From NCBI GenBank assembly GCA_948525355.1, contig CAOSOP010000029.1:1-10298 (forward strand): a DNA stretch of 10,298 nucleotides, in the 5' to 3' direction. The notes below the pieces were generated by a model that was not told where the DNA came from, ran no database searches, and worked only from the letters and a program-made list of their open reading frames with translations. The stretch comes from an uncultured Bacilli bacterium (lineage in GTDB: Bacteria > Bacillota_I > Bacilli_A > RFN20 > CAG-288). Numbering within the stretch: position 1 is the first letter of the stretch; every line of letters begins with the position of its first letter. Of the stretch, positions 1 through 7,275 are shown piece after piece. The position numbers and the translations under genes are program-made.

Positions 1-43
1 CCACCCCCGAGGACGTGACCCCCGGGAACGGCCGAGGGGGTGG
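1..43. repeat. GC-rich inverted repeat at the left edge
   Basis: The 8-base arm CCACCCCC at 1-8 is perfectly complementary to GGGGGTGG at 36-43, separated by 27 bases that are themselves mostly G and C. GC-rich sequence continues to about base 70 and then drops abruptly to the AT-rich composition of the rest of the window. The segment is in frame with the coding region that follows and encodes a Pro/Gly-rich stretch, so the inverted repeat may simply result from glycine (GGN) and proline (CCN) codons. It could also be a recombination joint or an assembly edge. Confidence 0.5.
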
Positions 44-422
44 AATAGGAGGTGGAGGCGCGCCACTCCGTTATGTATTCACCGCTCAAACGATAGCCAT
101 GTTCCAAACTTATACTTCAACAGAGACACAATATAGTCTTTTGCAAATCGCAAACGGAAACAACTTGTATCACAAGTTAGAAGTTGTTTCTGGCTTAAAT
201 CTCTTTAATGTAAGCACTGGAATGTGCTACACCAATGCTCTTGATAGGAATCCGAAATACAATATAATGTTCATTTTACCTACGCTTCAAACTCTTTCAA
301 TAAGGTGGATCTACGACGCAGAAAACGCCACAAACCAGGTAAAAATCGACCCAAATACCTGGCCCCAAAACAGCCCACAAAAAGGCTTATTGTATACTAG
401 TTTAATAATTGATATACTATAA
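3..422 (+). CDS. Unrecognised family A protein, C-terminal part (5' partial)
   Basis: The reading frame is open to the left edge, so the true start lies outside the window. A GTG at 15 and an ATG at 99 exist in frame, but neither has a ribosome binding site. The visible protein begins with a Pro/Gly-rich linker (TPEDVTPGNGRGGG, then a GGGG run) encoded by GC-rich codons. A soluble domain of about 95 residues follows, with landmarks GNN, KLEV, LN, KY, TLQT, WIY, WPQ and QKG. The same landmarks occur without gaps from GNN to TLQT in the reading frame at 9597-9971, so the two are homologous; I count about 18 identities in those 46 positions. There is no signal peptide or membrane segment in the visible part. 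The stop codon overlaps the ribosome binding site of the kinase gene at 435, suggesting co-transcription. The linker plus C-terminal domain layout would suit a surface or phage-structural protein, but I do not recognise the family. Confidence 0.65.
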   Translation, partial: TPEDVTPGNGRGGGIGGGGAPLRYVFTAQTIAMFQTYTSTETQYSLLQIANGNNLYHKLEVVSGLNLFNVSTGMCYTNALDRNPKYNIMFILPTLQTLSIRWIYDAENATNQVKIDPNTWPQNSPQKGLLYTSLIIDIL

Positions 423-434
423 GAGGTAATAATT

Positions 435-977
435 ATGATAGTTTTAACGGGTGCAAGTGCTTCAGGAAAAACAGAAGTTGCTAAACTTCTATTCATTAAA
501 TATGATATTAAAAAGGTTATAACTCACACTACTAGGCCAATAAGGCTTGGTGAAAAACGTGGAGTTGACTATCATTTTGTTGATGTTGAAAAATTTAAAG
601 AAATGATTGCAGGCGAAAAATTTGTCGAGCATATTGAGTATAATGGGAACTATTATGGAACTAGTAAAAAAGAGATTTCCGATGATAAAGCTGTAATTGT
701 AGATCCTAATGGTGTTAAGGCTTTGCAGAAGCTTTGCGATAATCGCATAGTTTTCTTTAGGCTTATTGCATCGGATACAACAAGATTTAATCGTATGCTT
801 GTTAGAGGTGATTCTTTGGAAATGATTAAAAAAAGAATTGCAAACGATAAAATATGCTTTTCTGATGACCAATATGAAAAAATCGATTATACTATCGATA
901 CTGATAAATATACTATTGAAGAAGTAACCGATATGATTTATTCACTTTATCAAAAGAAAATAAGTTATAAGGCATAA
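435..977 (+). CDS. Guanylate kinase-like nucleotide kinase
   Basis: This 180-residue protein has the guanylate kinase layout. A Walker A P-loop GASASGKT lies at residues 6-13. The GMP-binding segment TTRPIRLGE with DYHF lies at about 32-48, EYNGNYYGTS at 68-77, and a lid-like RMLVRGDSLEMIKKR at about 120-134. The family reaction is ATP + GMP to ADP + GDP in the cytoplasm. It is divergent: the usual P-loop GPSGVGKGT is altered, and the stretch after the GMP-binding part (VIVDPNG, then FFRLIASDTTRF) differs from typical Gmk. It may therefore be a second, specialised paralogue rather than the housekeeping enzyme. The start is supported by AGAGG at 422-426, eight bases before the ATG and overlapping the upstream stop codon. 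Its 3' end overlaps by 13 bases the 3' end of the convergent membrane protein gene. Confidence 0.75.
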   Translation: MIVLTGASASGKTEVAKLLFIKYDIKKVITHTTRPIRLGEKRGVDYHFVDVEKFKEMIAGEKFVEHIEYNGNYYGTSKKEISDDKAVIVDPNGVKALQKLCDNRIVFFRLIASDTTRFNRMLVRGDSLEMIKKRIANDKICFSDDQYEKIDYTIDTDKYTIEEVTDMIYSLYQKKISYKA

Positions 978-1348
978 TCTTCTGAACCACTAATCTGTAC
1001 ATTTGCGTACTTATATAATGTATAAATTCTGATTGCTGCAGCTATAAGAACTACGGCCGCTGCAATAGTAAAATCTAAACGTGCCATGCTCTTTTCTTCT
1101 TGATAATCTTTGTATGCTGAATACAAAAAATATACTCCTGCGATAAAGAATACCCAAGCGCCAAACAATGCGCGTTTTCTTATACTCTGCTCCACATCAT
1201 TAGGAAGCTTATCATATCCTTTTTTGATGTATTCTTTATTCTCACTATTGATACCTATGGATATAAACAAAACAACAATGATTAAAACCAATAGAAAATT
1301 CTCAATGTTAATTCTTTGTACCTTTGATTTTCTTTCATCATGATTCAT
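965..1348 (-). CDS. Small three-helix membrane protein, unknown function
   Basis: The 127-residue protein has a charged N-terminus (NHDERKSKVQR) and three hydrophobic segments at about residues 18-34, 61-79 and 92-112. Charged or polar loops lie between them, including YIKKGYDKLPNDVEQSIRKR. No catalytic motif is visible and I do not recognise the family. The start ATG lies inside the end of the aminotransferase gene (11-base overlap) with only a weak ribosome binding site, which suggests translational coupling as the last gene of the asd-dapF operon. Its 3' end runs convergently into the kinase gene, overlapping by 13 bases. Whether it has any role in the DAP/lysine pathway cannot be told from the sequence. 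Confidence 0.7.
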   Translation of the reverse strand: MNHDERKSKVQRINIENFLLVLIIVVLFISIGINSENKEYIKKGYDKLPNDVEQSIRKRALFGAWVFFIAGVYFLYSAYKDYQEEKSMARLDFTIAAAVVLIAAAIRIYTLYKYANVQISGSEDYAL

Positions 1349-2486
1349 TATTTCTTATCATATTAAGCCGCGTATCAAGCTTTTTAATATCACTTTCATC
1401 TTTATAAGTCATGGATGCTCTTAAATAGTTTTGACCATTAACAACATATGGAATAAATATCAAAGAGTATTCGCTCTTAAGTTTCAAAGCTACTTCCATA
1501 GCATCCTGTCCTAATTTGCTCATCCATTCTGGCATTTTAAAAAAGGCGTAAAAAGTTGAATCTATTTCATCTAAATATATATCGTACTTACTAACAACTG
1601 ATTTAAATTGATAATAGCGTCTATAATACTTCATCTTCTGATAATTCGTATCGTTATCATTCAGTAAAGCAGCATAAGTTTTTAAAAAAGGTCGTGCCTG
1701 TCCTGAGTCATATTGATCTTGAAGTATTTTAAACTTTTTAATCAAATCTTTGTCACCAGCAATTATACCTACACGAAGTCCTGTTAAACCAAAAGATTTG
1801 CTCGCTGAGTATAACTCTAATTTTCCCTTAAGCCCTTGTGAAAGAAGCGATATCGGCTTTGAAAAATAGGAATAATCAATATACGCTCCATCATTAATAA
1901 TAATGCTATTATGCTTTTTCGCATACTCTTCTAATTCGACATAAAAACTATTGGTCACACTTTTGCCTGTTGGATTATTCGGATAGTTTAATTCGATAAT
2001 TTGGTAGCCTTTTTCTGAACTATTCAAATAATCAATAAGTGTCTTTTCATTATCTAAAAGATTATATTCATCGATTCGGCCATTCATTAATTCTGCTGAA
2101 CGCTTGAATATATTATAACCTGGAGAAGTGACTAAGACATTTGAATAAGAATCTACAAGCAAAATGGCCAAGAGGTTTAGAGCGGATTTTATACCCATCG
2201 TAATCGCAATATTCTCTTCTTTTAATTCAACGCCATAATTTCTTTTAGCATATGAAGAGAAGGCTTCTACCAATTCAGGACATATATTATCAGAATAACC
2301 TAATGACTCATTTGTATTAAGTTCTTTGTAGATTAAATCTACTGTCGATTTATTTAATAAAGATGTATCTTCTCCGATTCCAAAGTTTAGTACTTCATAT
2401 TTAGAAGAAGTTTTTGCTTGTGACATTTTGATAAATCTACTTGATAAGTCTGTCCTCATTCTTTTTGGCAAACGATACTCACTCAT
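1338..2486 (-). CDS. Class I/II PLP aminotransferase, candidate LL-diaminopimelate aminotransferase
   Basis: A full-length (382 residues) fold-type I aminotransferase. Landmarks are NFGIGE (34-39), MGIKSAL (97-103), SPGY (121-124), YPNNPTG (168-174), NDGAY (198-202, whose Asp should contact the PLP pyridine nitrogen), SASKSFGLTGLRVG with PLP-lysine K230, and a C-terminal LRASM that probably carries the carboxylate-binding Arg. The start follows GGGAGA at good spacing, and the gene overlaps dapF by 8 bases. Lying between dapF and the end of an asd operon, its likely job is amino transfer in DAP/lysine synthesis, either DapL-type (tetrahydrodipicolinate to LL-DAP) or as the N-acyl-DAP aminotransferase. 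The sequence alone does not separate these from other aspartate-like aminotransferases. The family call is firm and the substrate is inferred from context. Confidence 0.85.
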   Translation of the reverse strand: MSEYRLPKRMRTDLSSRFIKMSQAKTSSKYEVLNFGIGEDTSLLNKSTVDLIYKELNTNESLGYSDNICPELVEAFSSYAKRNYGVELKEENIAITMGIKSALNLLAILLVDSYSNVLVTSPGYNIFKRSAELMNGRIDEYNLLDNEKTLIDYLNSSEKGYQIIELNYPNNPTGKSVTNSFYVELEEYAKKHNSIIINDGAYIDYSYFSKPISLLSQGLKGKLELYSASKSFGLTGLRVGIIAGDKDLIKKFKILQDQYDSGQARPFLKTYAALLNDNDTNYQKMKYYRRYYQFKSVVSKYDIYLDEIDSTFYAFFKMPEWMSKLGQDAMEVALKLKSEYSLIFIPYVVNGQNYLRASMTYKDESDIKKLDTRLNMIRNNES

Positions 2487-3189
2487 TGTATAGTTCTCCC
2501 GAATACACTATCTTTCCACTTCCACGCAAGACGTACTCATTATCTTCTTCTTTAACTTCAATCATTCCACCCATGGTTTTAAAAAGCACGCGTGTTCCAC
2601 AGCAATTTAAATGTCTGAGGTAAGCAAAACACGATATACATCCAGTTCCACATGATTTGGTAAAACCAACACCATTTTCTAAAGAAACCATTAAATAAAC
2701 ATCGTCGATACTCTTCTGCAACTCATGAATATTAATCGGTCCATCTAAAACTTTTTGCATATCGATCATTGATGATGGATTGATTGAATCAACGATTTTG
2801 ATCAAATGCATATTTTTAGAATCAACCATTCCTGTAGTTGATGAAGAGAAAATAATCTTCGGTTTATCAAAATAAACGCTATATGTTCCATCTTCATTAG
2901 CCTTAGTCCTATAATATCCGCCATCAGTTAAGAACCTAAAATCTAATTCTTCTGAATTCATTATTTCTTTAAAGAAAATAGTTGCAGCAATTAACCCATT
3001 TCCACACATCTTAGCTCTGCTTCCATCTTTATTATAAATTATGAAATTCGCAGTTGCTGATTTTGAAGGACAAAGTATAATCAAGCCGTCTACATCCTCA
3101 AGTATACTTCGATATGAAGTTACATCGAAATCTTCACGATCCCTAATGACAATAAATGTATTTCCACTGCAGTCAATTTTATAAAACAT
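2479..3189 (-). CDS. dapF: Diaminopimelate epimerase, short divergent form
   Basis: DapF interconverts LL-DAP and meso-DAP using two cysteines. Both active-site blocks are present: NKDGSRAKMCGNG with C62, and ENGVGFTKSCGTG with C180. GNTF near the N-terminus (residues 9-12) and GSGKIVYSGEL near the C-terminus also match the family. Several positions are unusual. The family's CGNGxRC reads CGNGLIA, and the substrate-binding Glu-Arg of ERGVG reads Glu-Asn. The protein is 236 residues against about 270-280 usually. Five cysteines fall within residues 180-197. The start ATG has AAGGAGA at ideal spacing. The gene overlaps asd upstream by 11 bases and the aminotransferase downstream by 8. It is probably a true DapF in an unusual lineage, but altered substrate preference within the DapF/proline-racemase fold cannot be excluded. 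Confidence 0.85.
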   Translation of the reverse strand: MFYKIDCSGNTFIVIRDREDFDVTSYRSILEDVDGLIILCPSKSATANFIIYNKDGSRAKMCGNGLIAATIFFKEIMNSEELDFRFLTDGGYYRTKANEDGTYSVYFDKPKIIFSSSTTGMVDSKNMHLIKIVDSINPSSMIDMQKVLDGPINIHELQKSIDDVYLMVSLENGVGFTKSCGTGCISCFAYLRHLNCCGTRVLFKTMGGMIEVKEEDNEYVLRGSGKIVYSGELYNE

Positions 3190-4147
3190 TTTTCTTCTCC
3201 TTATATAGCTTATAAAGTCTATACGAATTTAACGCAGCTCCAACCGTTAAATTATTGCTCATGAGTGTTATAGTAAATCCATACGGACAAAACGGATCCT
3301 TGCGAAGTTTTGTTGCATATACATGTTCACTATCACTTATTGCATCTTCTATAGTCAATAAATCTTTATAAACTATATCAGTATCTAAATCGATCAATCG
3401 CCTTATTCTCTGTAAATTAACTTCTTCCTTTAAAGTAATATGAAGTATCGCAGTATGCCCATATGTTATCGGAACTCTTATACAAGTCGCATCCAACTCA
3501 AAGTTTTCATCAATGACTTTTTTTAGTTCCATAACTATTTTATTCTCTTCATGGGTTTTCAAGTTTTCTTCAGTTTGACCAACATATGGAACAATATTAT
3601 CATACATTCTGATAAGTCTTCCACCAAGTTCAAACTGTGGCATAATATGCTTATTCAAATATTCGTAATCGCTCCTCTCTTTATCTAGCTTTGCTAAAGC
3701 CTTATCACCCATACCAGATACAGACTGAAGCGATGTCATAATAGTTTTAGATATTGGCATACTTTTGTGCAGAGGGTATAAAAGATTTAAAATCATTATA
3801 CTAACACAGTTAGGATTTGACACAATAGATACTTCACTATTAAATAAACTATCATTAACTCCAGCAGCAATTAGTGGAACAAGCTTTGATTGTCTAAATG
3901 CTTCACTATTATCAATTAAAAGATTTGCTTTGATATTTTCATAACTTTCTTTAATTCGTTTTTCATCGGTTGCACCAAAAACTACATCAAATGAATATTC
4001 ATTCAATTTATCATAACTTATACTCTTATAAACTTTGTCACCAATTTTTACCTCTCGCTCACTGCTGCCAAAAAACAAAAATTCCTCATCAGTTAAATAT
4101 TCAGCAATTTTTCTTGCGACAAGCCCAGTTCCTAATATACCAATCAT
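3179..4147 (-). CDS. asd: Aspartate-semialdehyde dehydrogenase
   Basis: Asd reduces aspartyl-4-phosphate to aspartate semialdehyde with NADPH, the branch point towards DAP/lysine, threonine and methionine. From the start chosen here (322 residues) it shows a Rossmann nucleotide loop GILGTG (3-8), DNSEAFR (79-85), the catalytic SNPNC with C114, QSVSGMG (141-147), and RVPITYGH (224-231) carrying the catalytic His. The ATG at 4147 is preferred over the in-frame GTG at 4156, because that GTG lies inside the AGAGGTGG ribosome binding site. It is the first gene of a tight operon and its stop codon lies within the start of dapF. Confidence 0.93.
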   Translation of the reverse strand: MIGILGTGLVARKIAEYLTDEEFLFFGSSEREVKIGDKVYKSISYDKLNEYSFDVVFGATDEKRIKESYENIKANLLIDNSEAFRQSKLVPLIAAGVNDSLFNSEVSIVSNPNCVSIMILNLLYPLHKSMPISKTIMTSLQSVSGMGDKALAKLDKERSDYEYLNKHIMPQFELGGRLIRMYDNIVPYVGQTEENLKTHEENKIVMELKKVIDENFELDATCIRVPITYGHTAILHITLKEEVNLQRIRRLIDLDTDIVYKDLLTIEDAISDSEHVYATKLRKDPFCPYGFTITLMSNNLTVGAALNSYRLYKLYKEKKNVL

Positions 4148-4152
4148 AATAT

Positions 4153-4160
4153 CCACCTCT
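4153..4160 (-). promoter_or_regulatory. Ribosome binding site that sets the asd start
   Basis: On the minus strand AGAGGTGG precedes the ATG at 4147 by five bases. An in-frame GTG at 4156-4154 is part of this site, so it cannot be the start. Confidence 0.75.
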
Positions 4161-4176
4161 ATTTAAACTCTATGCG

Positions 4177-4205
4177 TAACAAGAAATTTAATGAAAGCAT
4201 ATTAT
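4177..4205 (+). promoter_or_regulatory. Possible promoter for a leaderless amidotransferase mRNA
   Basis: TAACAA (4177-4182), a 17-base spacer and TATTAT (4200-4205) resemble -35 and -10 boxes. Transcription would begin within a few bases of the ATG at 4210, and no ribosome binding site precedes that ATG. The -35 box is a weak match, so this is a candidate only. Confidence 0.3.
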
Positions 4206-4206
4206 A
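4201..4206 (-). promoter_or_regulatory. Possible -10 box of the asd operon
   Basis: The minus strand reads a perfect TATAAT here, about 54 bases before the asd start and overlapping the -10 box proposed for the divergent gene. No convincing -35 box is seen at the expected place, which would lie inside the amidotransferase gene. Confidence 0.3.
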
Positions 4207-4209
4207 AGT

Positions 4210-4755
4210 ATGCGTGCCTTCATTCCCCTAAGAGTTAACGAAAAAAAGTATGAAATATACTCTCGCTATAAACATTTTCTAAAAGATTTAGGCTATGAAA
4301 CATTTTTTGGAACGACCATAAATAAAGATGATATTTCATTTTTCGACATTTTGCTTTTACCTGGTGGAGGAGATATTTACGACGACCATTTAACTGACAT
4401 TTATGATTTATCATCATTTAATACTTTCTATAACAATAAAAAGAAAATATTAGGAATCTGCCGAGGAATACAAGTAATAAACTTTGCATTAGGTGGTACG
4501 CTTAAAAATATTAAAAACCATGAGAACACAAGGCACAAACTAAAAAAATTGCATGTAAAAACTAATTCCTATCATCACCAAGCAATCGATAGACTGAGCA
4601 AAGATCTAAGTGCTATAGATTTTTCTTCTGATGGAATAATAGAAATTGTAAGTGGTAAAAACATTCTTGCTTTTCAATTTCATCCTGAACTTGAAGATGA
4701 GAAAAAAAGAAAGTTTTGGATCAATTATATAAATAAAAACTTAATTAATACCTAA
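4210..4755 (+). CDS. Class I glutamine amidotransferase / gamma-glutamyl hydrolase (peptidase C26, PuuD-like)
   Basis: The catalytic triad of class I glutamine amidotransferases is visible: nucleophile C84 in GICRGIQ (82-88), and H158 and E160 in FQFHPE. LLLPGGGD (48-55), an oxyanion-type loop, and NSYHHQAI (119-126) are typical of the gamma-glutamyl-gamma-aminobutyrate hydrolase (PuuD-like) branch. At 181 residues it is much shorter than the usual 240 or so, missing mostly N-terminal and inter-motif loops but no catalytic residue. The ATG at 4210 starts right at the conserved first strand, yet has no ribosome binding site. The gene stands alone on the plus strand, divergent from asd and overlapping glgA by 15 bases at its 3' end. 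The hydrolysed gamma-glutamyl substrate is unknown; polyamine or GABA metabolism is the family precedent. Confidence 0.85.
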   Translation: MRAFIPLRVNEKKYEIYSRYKHFLKDLGYETFFGTTINKDDISFFDILLLPGGGDIYDDHLTDIYDLSSFNTFYNNKKKILGICRGIQVINFALGGTLKNIKNHENTRHKLKKLHVKTNSYHHQAIDRLSKDLSAIDFSSDGIIEIVSGKNILAFQFHPELEDEKKRKFWINYINKNLINT

Positions 4756-6156
4756 TATCTTTTTATAAAGAGTTATATATGAAACAACTGTATCATTCCA
4801 GCTAGATTTATAATTCATCGCATTTTTAATTAGTTTTTTTAAAGTGGATTTGTCATTATAAACTATAAATGCCAAATCAATAGCCTTGACAAACTCTTCT
4901 TCTTTAGATATGTCAAACACAATTCCATCAGCCTTATTTATTGCCTTTTCTTTTCTATAAGGGACAACTGTGTCGACAAGTCCTCCAACATTTGAAACGA
5001 TTGGAATAGTACCATATCTTTTAGCGACTAATTGTGATAAGCCACAAGGTTCATATCTTGATGGCATGAGGAGAAAATCACACGAAGCATAAATCTTGTG
5101 GGCAAAAGAATTAGAATAACCACAATAATAAAATATATTCTTCGGATATTTCTTACTCAATCCTTCAATTATTCTTTCATACTGAGGTTGTCCACTTCCA
5201 AGAACTATTAGCTTAGCATTTTCCTTTATTATTTTATCAATAACTAAAGGAAGTATATCCAATCCCTTTTGTTCTGTAAGTCGAGAAATTATTCCAAATA
5301 CAGCACCATCTTTTTTAAATCTAATACTATCTAGTAAAAAATCCTGGTTCATTTGTTTTTCAGGAAAAACTGTAGTTAAATCATATGGATATTCTATATA
5401 CTCATCGCTTGCTGGGTTAAATTCTTCATAATCTAGACCATTAGTTATACCCACAAAGTTCTTTTTTCTTAGTTTTATTATATGACCCAGCCCATTAAAA
5501 CTAACTAAATCATTTAACAATTCCTTCGCATGAGTTTTACTAACAGTTGTTAAAACATCACAAGTTACGATTCCTGTTTTTAAACAAGAAAAATAATCAT
5601 GAAATCTACATGTGCCATTTTCAAAATATTCATAAGGCAAATTAAAATAGTCATAGAGCGCACCACTATGCGAGCTACCCTGAAAAGCAGGATTATGAAT
5701 TGTCAAAATAGTTTTAAAATTCAAATTATTATGTTTAAGCAAAAGTGGAATCATCGCTGTTTCCCAGTCATGAACCGAAACAATATCTGGCCTGATGTTC
5801 AGCCTCTTAATCATTTCTATATACGATAAATTAAAGAATGCAAATCTTTCAATTTCATCGTCGTATCCATAGATTTTTTCTCTTTTAAAATAATAGTCAT
5901 TGCCAATAAAAAAGTAATCAACACCATTGATGTTTGTGCGATAAATATCCGCAACCAGTTGTCTCCAATTCATTGTAATTGGTAAAGAACATACTTTTTC
6001 AAAACTTGAAAAATCGATATCCGAATATAAAGGAGAAACCACTATAGAAGAAATCTCCTTTTTACATAACGCTGAAGATAGACCAAAAATGACATCAGCT
6101 AAACCACCCGTTTTTGAAAACGGCAATGCTTCACTTGTAACAAAATGTATTTTCAT
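4741..6156 (-). CDS. glgA: Glycogen synthase (ADP-glucose, GT5)
   Basis: GlgA transfers glucose from ADP-glucose to the growing alpha-1,4-glucan. From the ATG at 6156 the protein has 471 residues, normal for bacterial GlgA. It shows SKTGGLAD (14-21, ADP-glucose binding), HDW (129-131), IHN (153-155), VGITNGLD (235-242, between the two Rossmann domains), SRLTEQKG (291-298) and RYEPCGLSQL (367-376) with the GT-B catalytic Glu. A TTG three bases upstream is in frame. The ATG is preferred because it overlaps the glgD stop as TGATG and gives the standard MKI-FVTSEA N-terminus; GAGG lies ten bases ahead. It is the last gene of glgC-glgD-glgA and its 3' end meets the convergent amidotransferase gene. 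Confidence 0.96.
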   Translation of the reverse strand: MKIHFVTSEALPFSKTGGLADVIFGLSSALCKKEISSIVVSPLYSDIDFSSFEKVCSLPITMNWRQLVADIYRTNINGVDYFFIGNDYYFKREKIYGYDDEIERFAFFNLSYIEMIKRLNIRPDIVSVHDWETAMIPLLLKHNNLNFKTILTIHNPAFQGSSHSGALYDYFNLPYEYFENGTCRFHDYFSCLKTGIVTCDVLTTVSKTHAKELLNDLVSFNGLGHIIKLRKKNFVGITNGLDYEEFNPASDEYIEYPYDLTTVFPEKQMNQDFLLDSIRFKKDGAVFGIISRLTEQKGLDILPLVIDKIIKENAKLIVLGSGQPQYERIIEGLSKKYPKNIFYYCGYSNSFAHKIYASCDFLLMPSRYEPCGLSQLVAKRYGTIPIVSNVGGLVDTVVPYRKEKAINKADGIVFDISKEEEFVKAIDLAFIVYNDKSTLKKLIKNAMNYKSSWNDTVVSYITLYKKILGIN

Positions 6157-7268
6157 CAAACAATATCCTCTCTTTTTATAAAGACTGGATCACTAGATGT
6201 TCCTATTAATTCTTTAATAAATATTATCTTTGCTTGCTTATCAACAATAACATAATCTAGATTACAATCTTCACCAACTTCACAGTCCGTCAAAATTATT
6301 GAATTATTAATCCTAGCACCTTTTCTAATTTTAACATTACGACCGATGATTGAATTGGTAACTGTACCATCAATCTTAGCTCCATTAGCGATAAATGAAT
6401 TTGATACCTTGGCATTTTTTCCATATATAGTTGGAGGAGTATCATAGGTTTTAGTATAAATAGGCCATAAGTCAGTGAATAAGTTTGAGCAAATCTCAGG
6501 CTTTAACAACTCCAATGACTGCGTTAAATAAGACGATAAAGAGTCGAAATATGTGACATATCCTTCAAAAGGAAGTGCCGTAATCTTTTCTTGTTTAACT
6601 ATATTATTAGTTATAATATCTCTTAGTGAAAAGAAAGCAGATGTGTCCCTTGCTTGATTTATCATTTCACAGAGGTAGTCCTTATCGACAATTACTGAAC
6701 TTATCGATATATCTGCATAATCTTCCGTTCCCCTATTGCTCTTAATGGATTTAACGATACCATCTTCAATAGATAAGACATCACGATCAATAAAGTGATT
6801 TCTTGCATTTTTAATCGGTGCATAGATCATCGAAATTTTGTTTCCAGAAGCATGATGTTTAGCAATATAATCGCGATAGTCAATTTTTGCGATAATAGAA
6901 GAAACAGAAATGACCACCGTTTTTGCATTACTTCTTTCTAATAACCACTTGTTCTCTAACAAATTATTAACATCGTGATTATAACCAAGATTATGAGAAT
7001 AAGGTTCATCATATAAAAGCGTTATCGAGCCTAATTTCGTATTTCCATTAAATGCATGTCCAGAACCAAGATGCTGAATTAAAGAACGCAGATGATCTCT
7101 AACAAGAATTCCAACTTCATCTATATTTGAATTAGCAAAATTAGACAAAGCAAAGTCCATAAAAGCATATCTTCCTAAAAATGATGTTGATGCTATGCAA
7201 CGTTTTTGAGTTAATGCGCCTAAATCTCTATCAGAATGAAGATCAAGCAATCCTAATACCTTTTCCAT
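6156..7268 (-). CDS. glgD: Glucose-1-phosphate adenylyltransferase, GlgD subunit
   Basis: This is a homologue of GlgC of nearly equal length (370 residues) that keeps the fold but lost catalytic landmarks. The glycine-rich GGxGTRL nucleotide loop is absent (the N-terminus reads VLGLLDLHSDRDLGALT), and the GDH metal/catalytic motif is replaced by ISVSSIIAKIDY near 120-131. The RYAFMDFALSNFANSNI block is retained. The C-terminus is a left-handed beta-helix of hexapeptide-like repeats at about 285-355. In Bacillota GlgD pairs with GlgC and modulates ADP-glucose synthesis. The start has GAGGG, overlapping the glgC stop, just before the ATG. The gene ends in TGA, which overlaps the glgA start by one base. 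Confidence 0.94.
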   Translation of the reverse strand: MEKVLGLLDLHSDRDLGALTQKRCIASTSFLGRYAFMDFALSNFANSNIDEVGILVRDHLRSLIQHLGSGHAFNGNTKLGSITLLYDEPYSHNLGYNHDVNNLLENKWLLERSNAKTVVISVSSIIAKIDYRDYIAKHHASGNKISMIYAPIKNARNHFIDRDVLSIEDGIVKSIKSNRGTEDYADISISSVIVDKDYLCEMINQARDTSAFFSLRDIITNNIVKQEKITALPFEGYVTYFDSLSSYLTQSLELLKPEICSNLFTDLWPIYTKTYDTPPTIYGKNAKVSNSFIANGAKIDGTVTNSIIGRNVKIRKGARINNSIILTDCEVGEDCNLDYVIVDKQAKIIFIKELIGTSSDPVFIKREDIV

Positions 7269-7275
7269 ATTTCCC

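Noticed and set aside
311..872. Two minus-strand open frames opposite the family A and kinase genes
   Set aside because: They lie antisense to better supported genes, lack ribosome binding sites, and show no recognisable motif.
1110..1343. Plus-strand open frame opposite the small membrane protein
   Set aside because: It mirrors the hydrophobic segments of the minus-strand gene and has no start signal.
4235..4417. Minus-strand open frame inside the amidotransferase gene
   Set aside because: The plus strand there carries the conserved PGGGD motif and the frame of an intact enzyme, so the antisense frame is a shadow.
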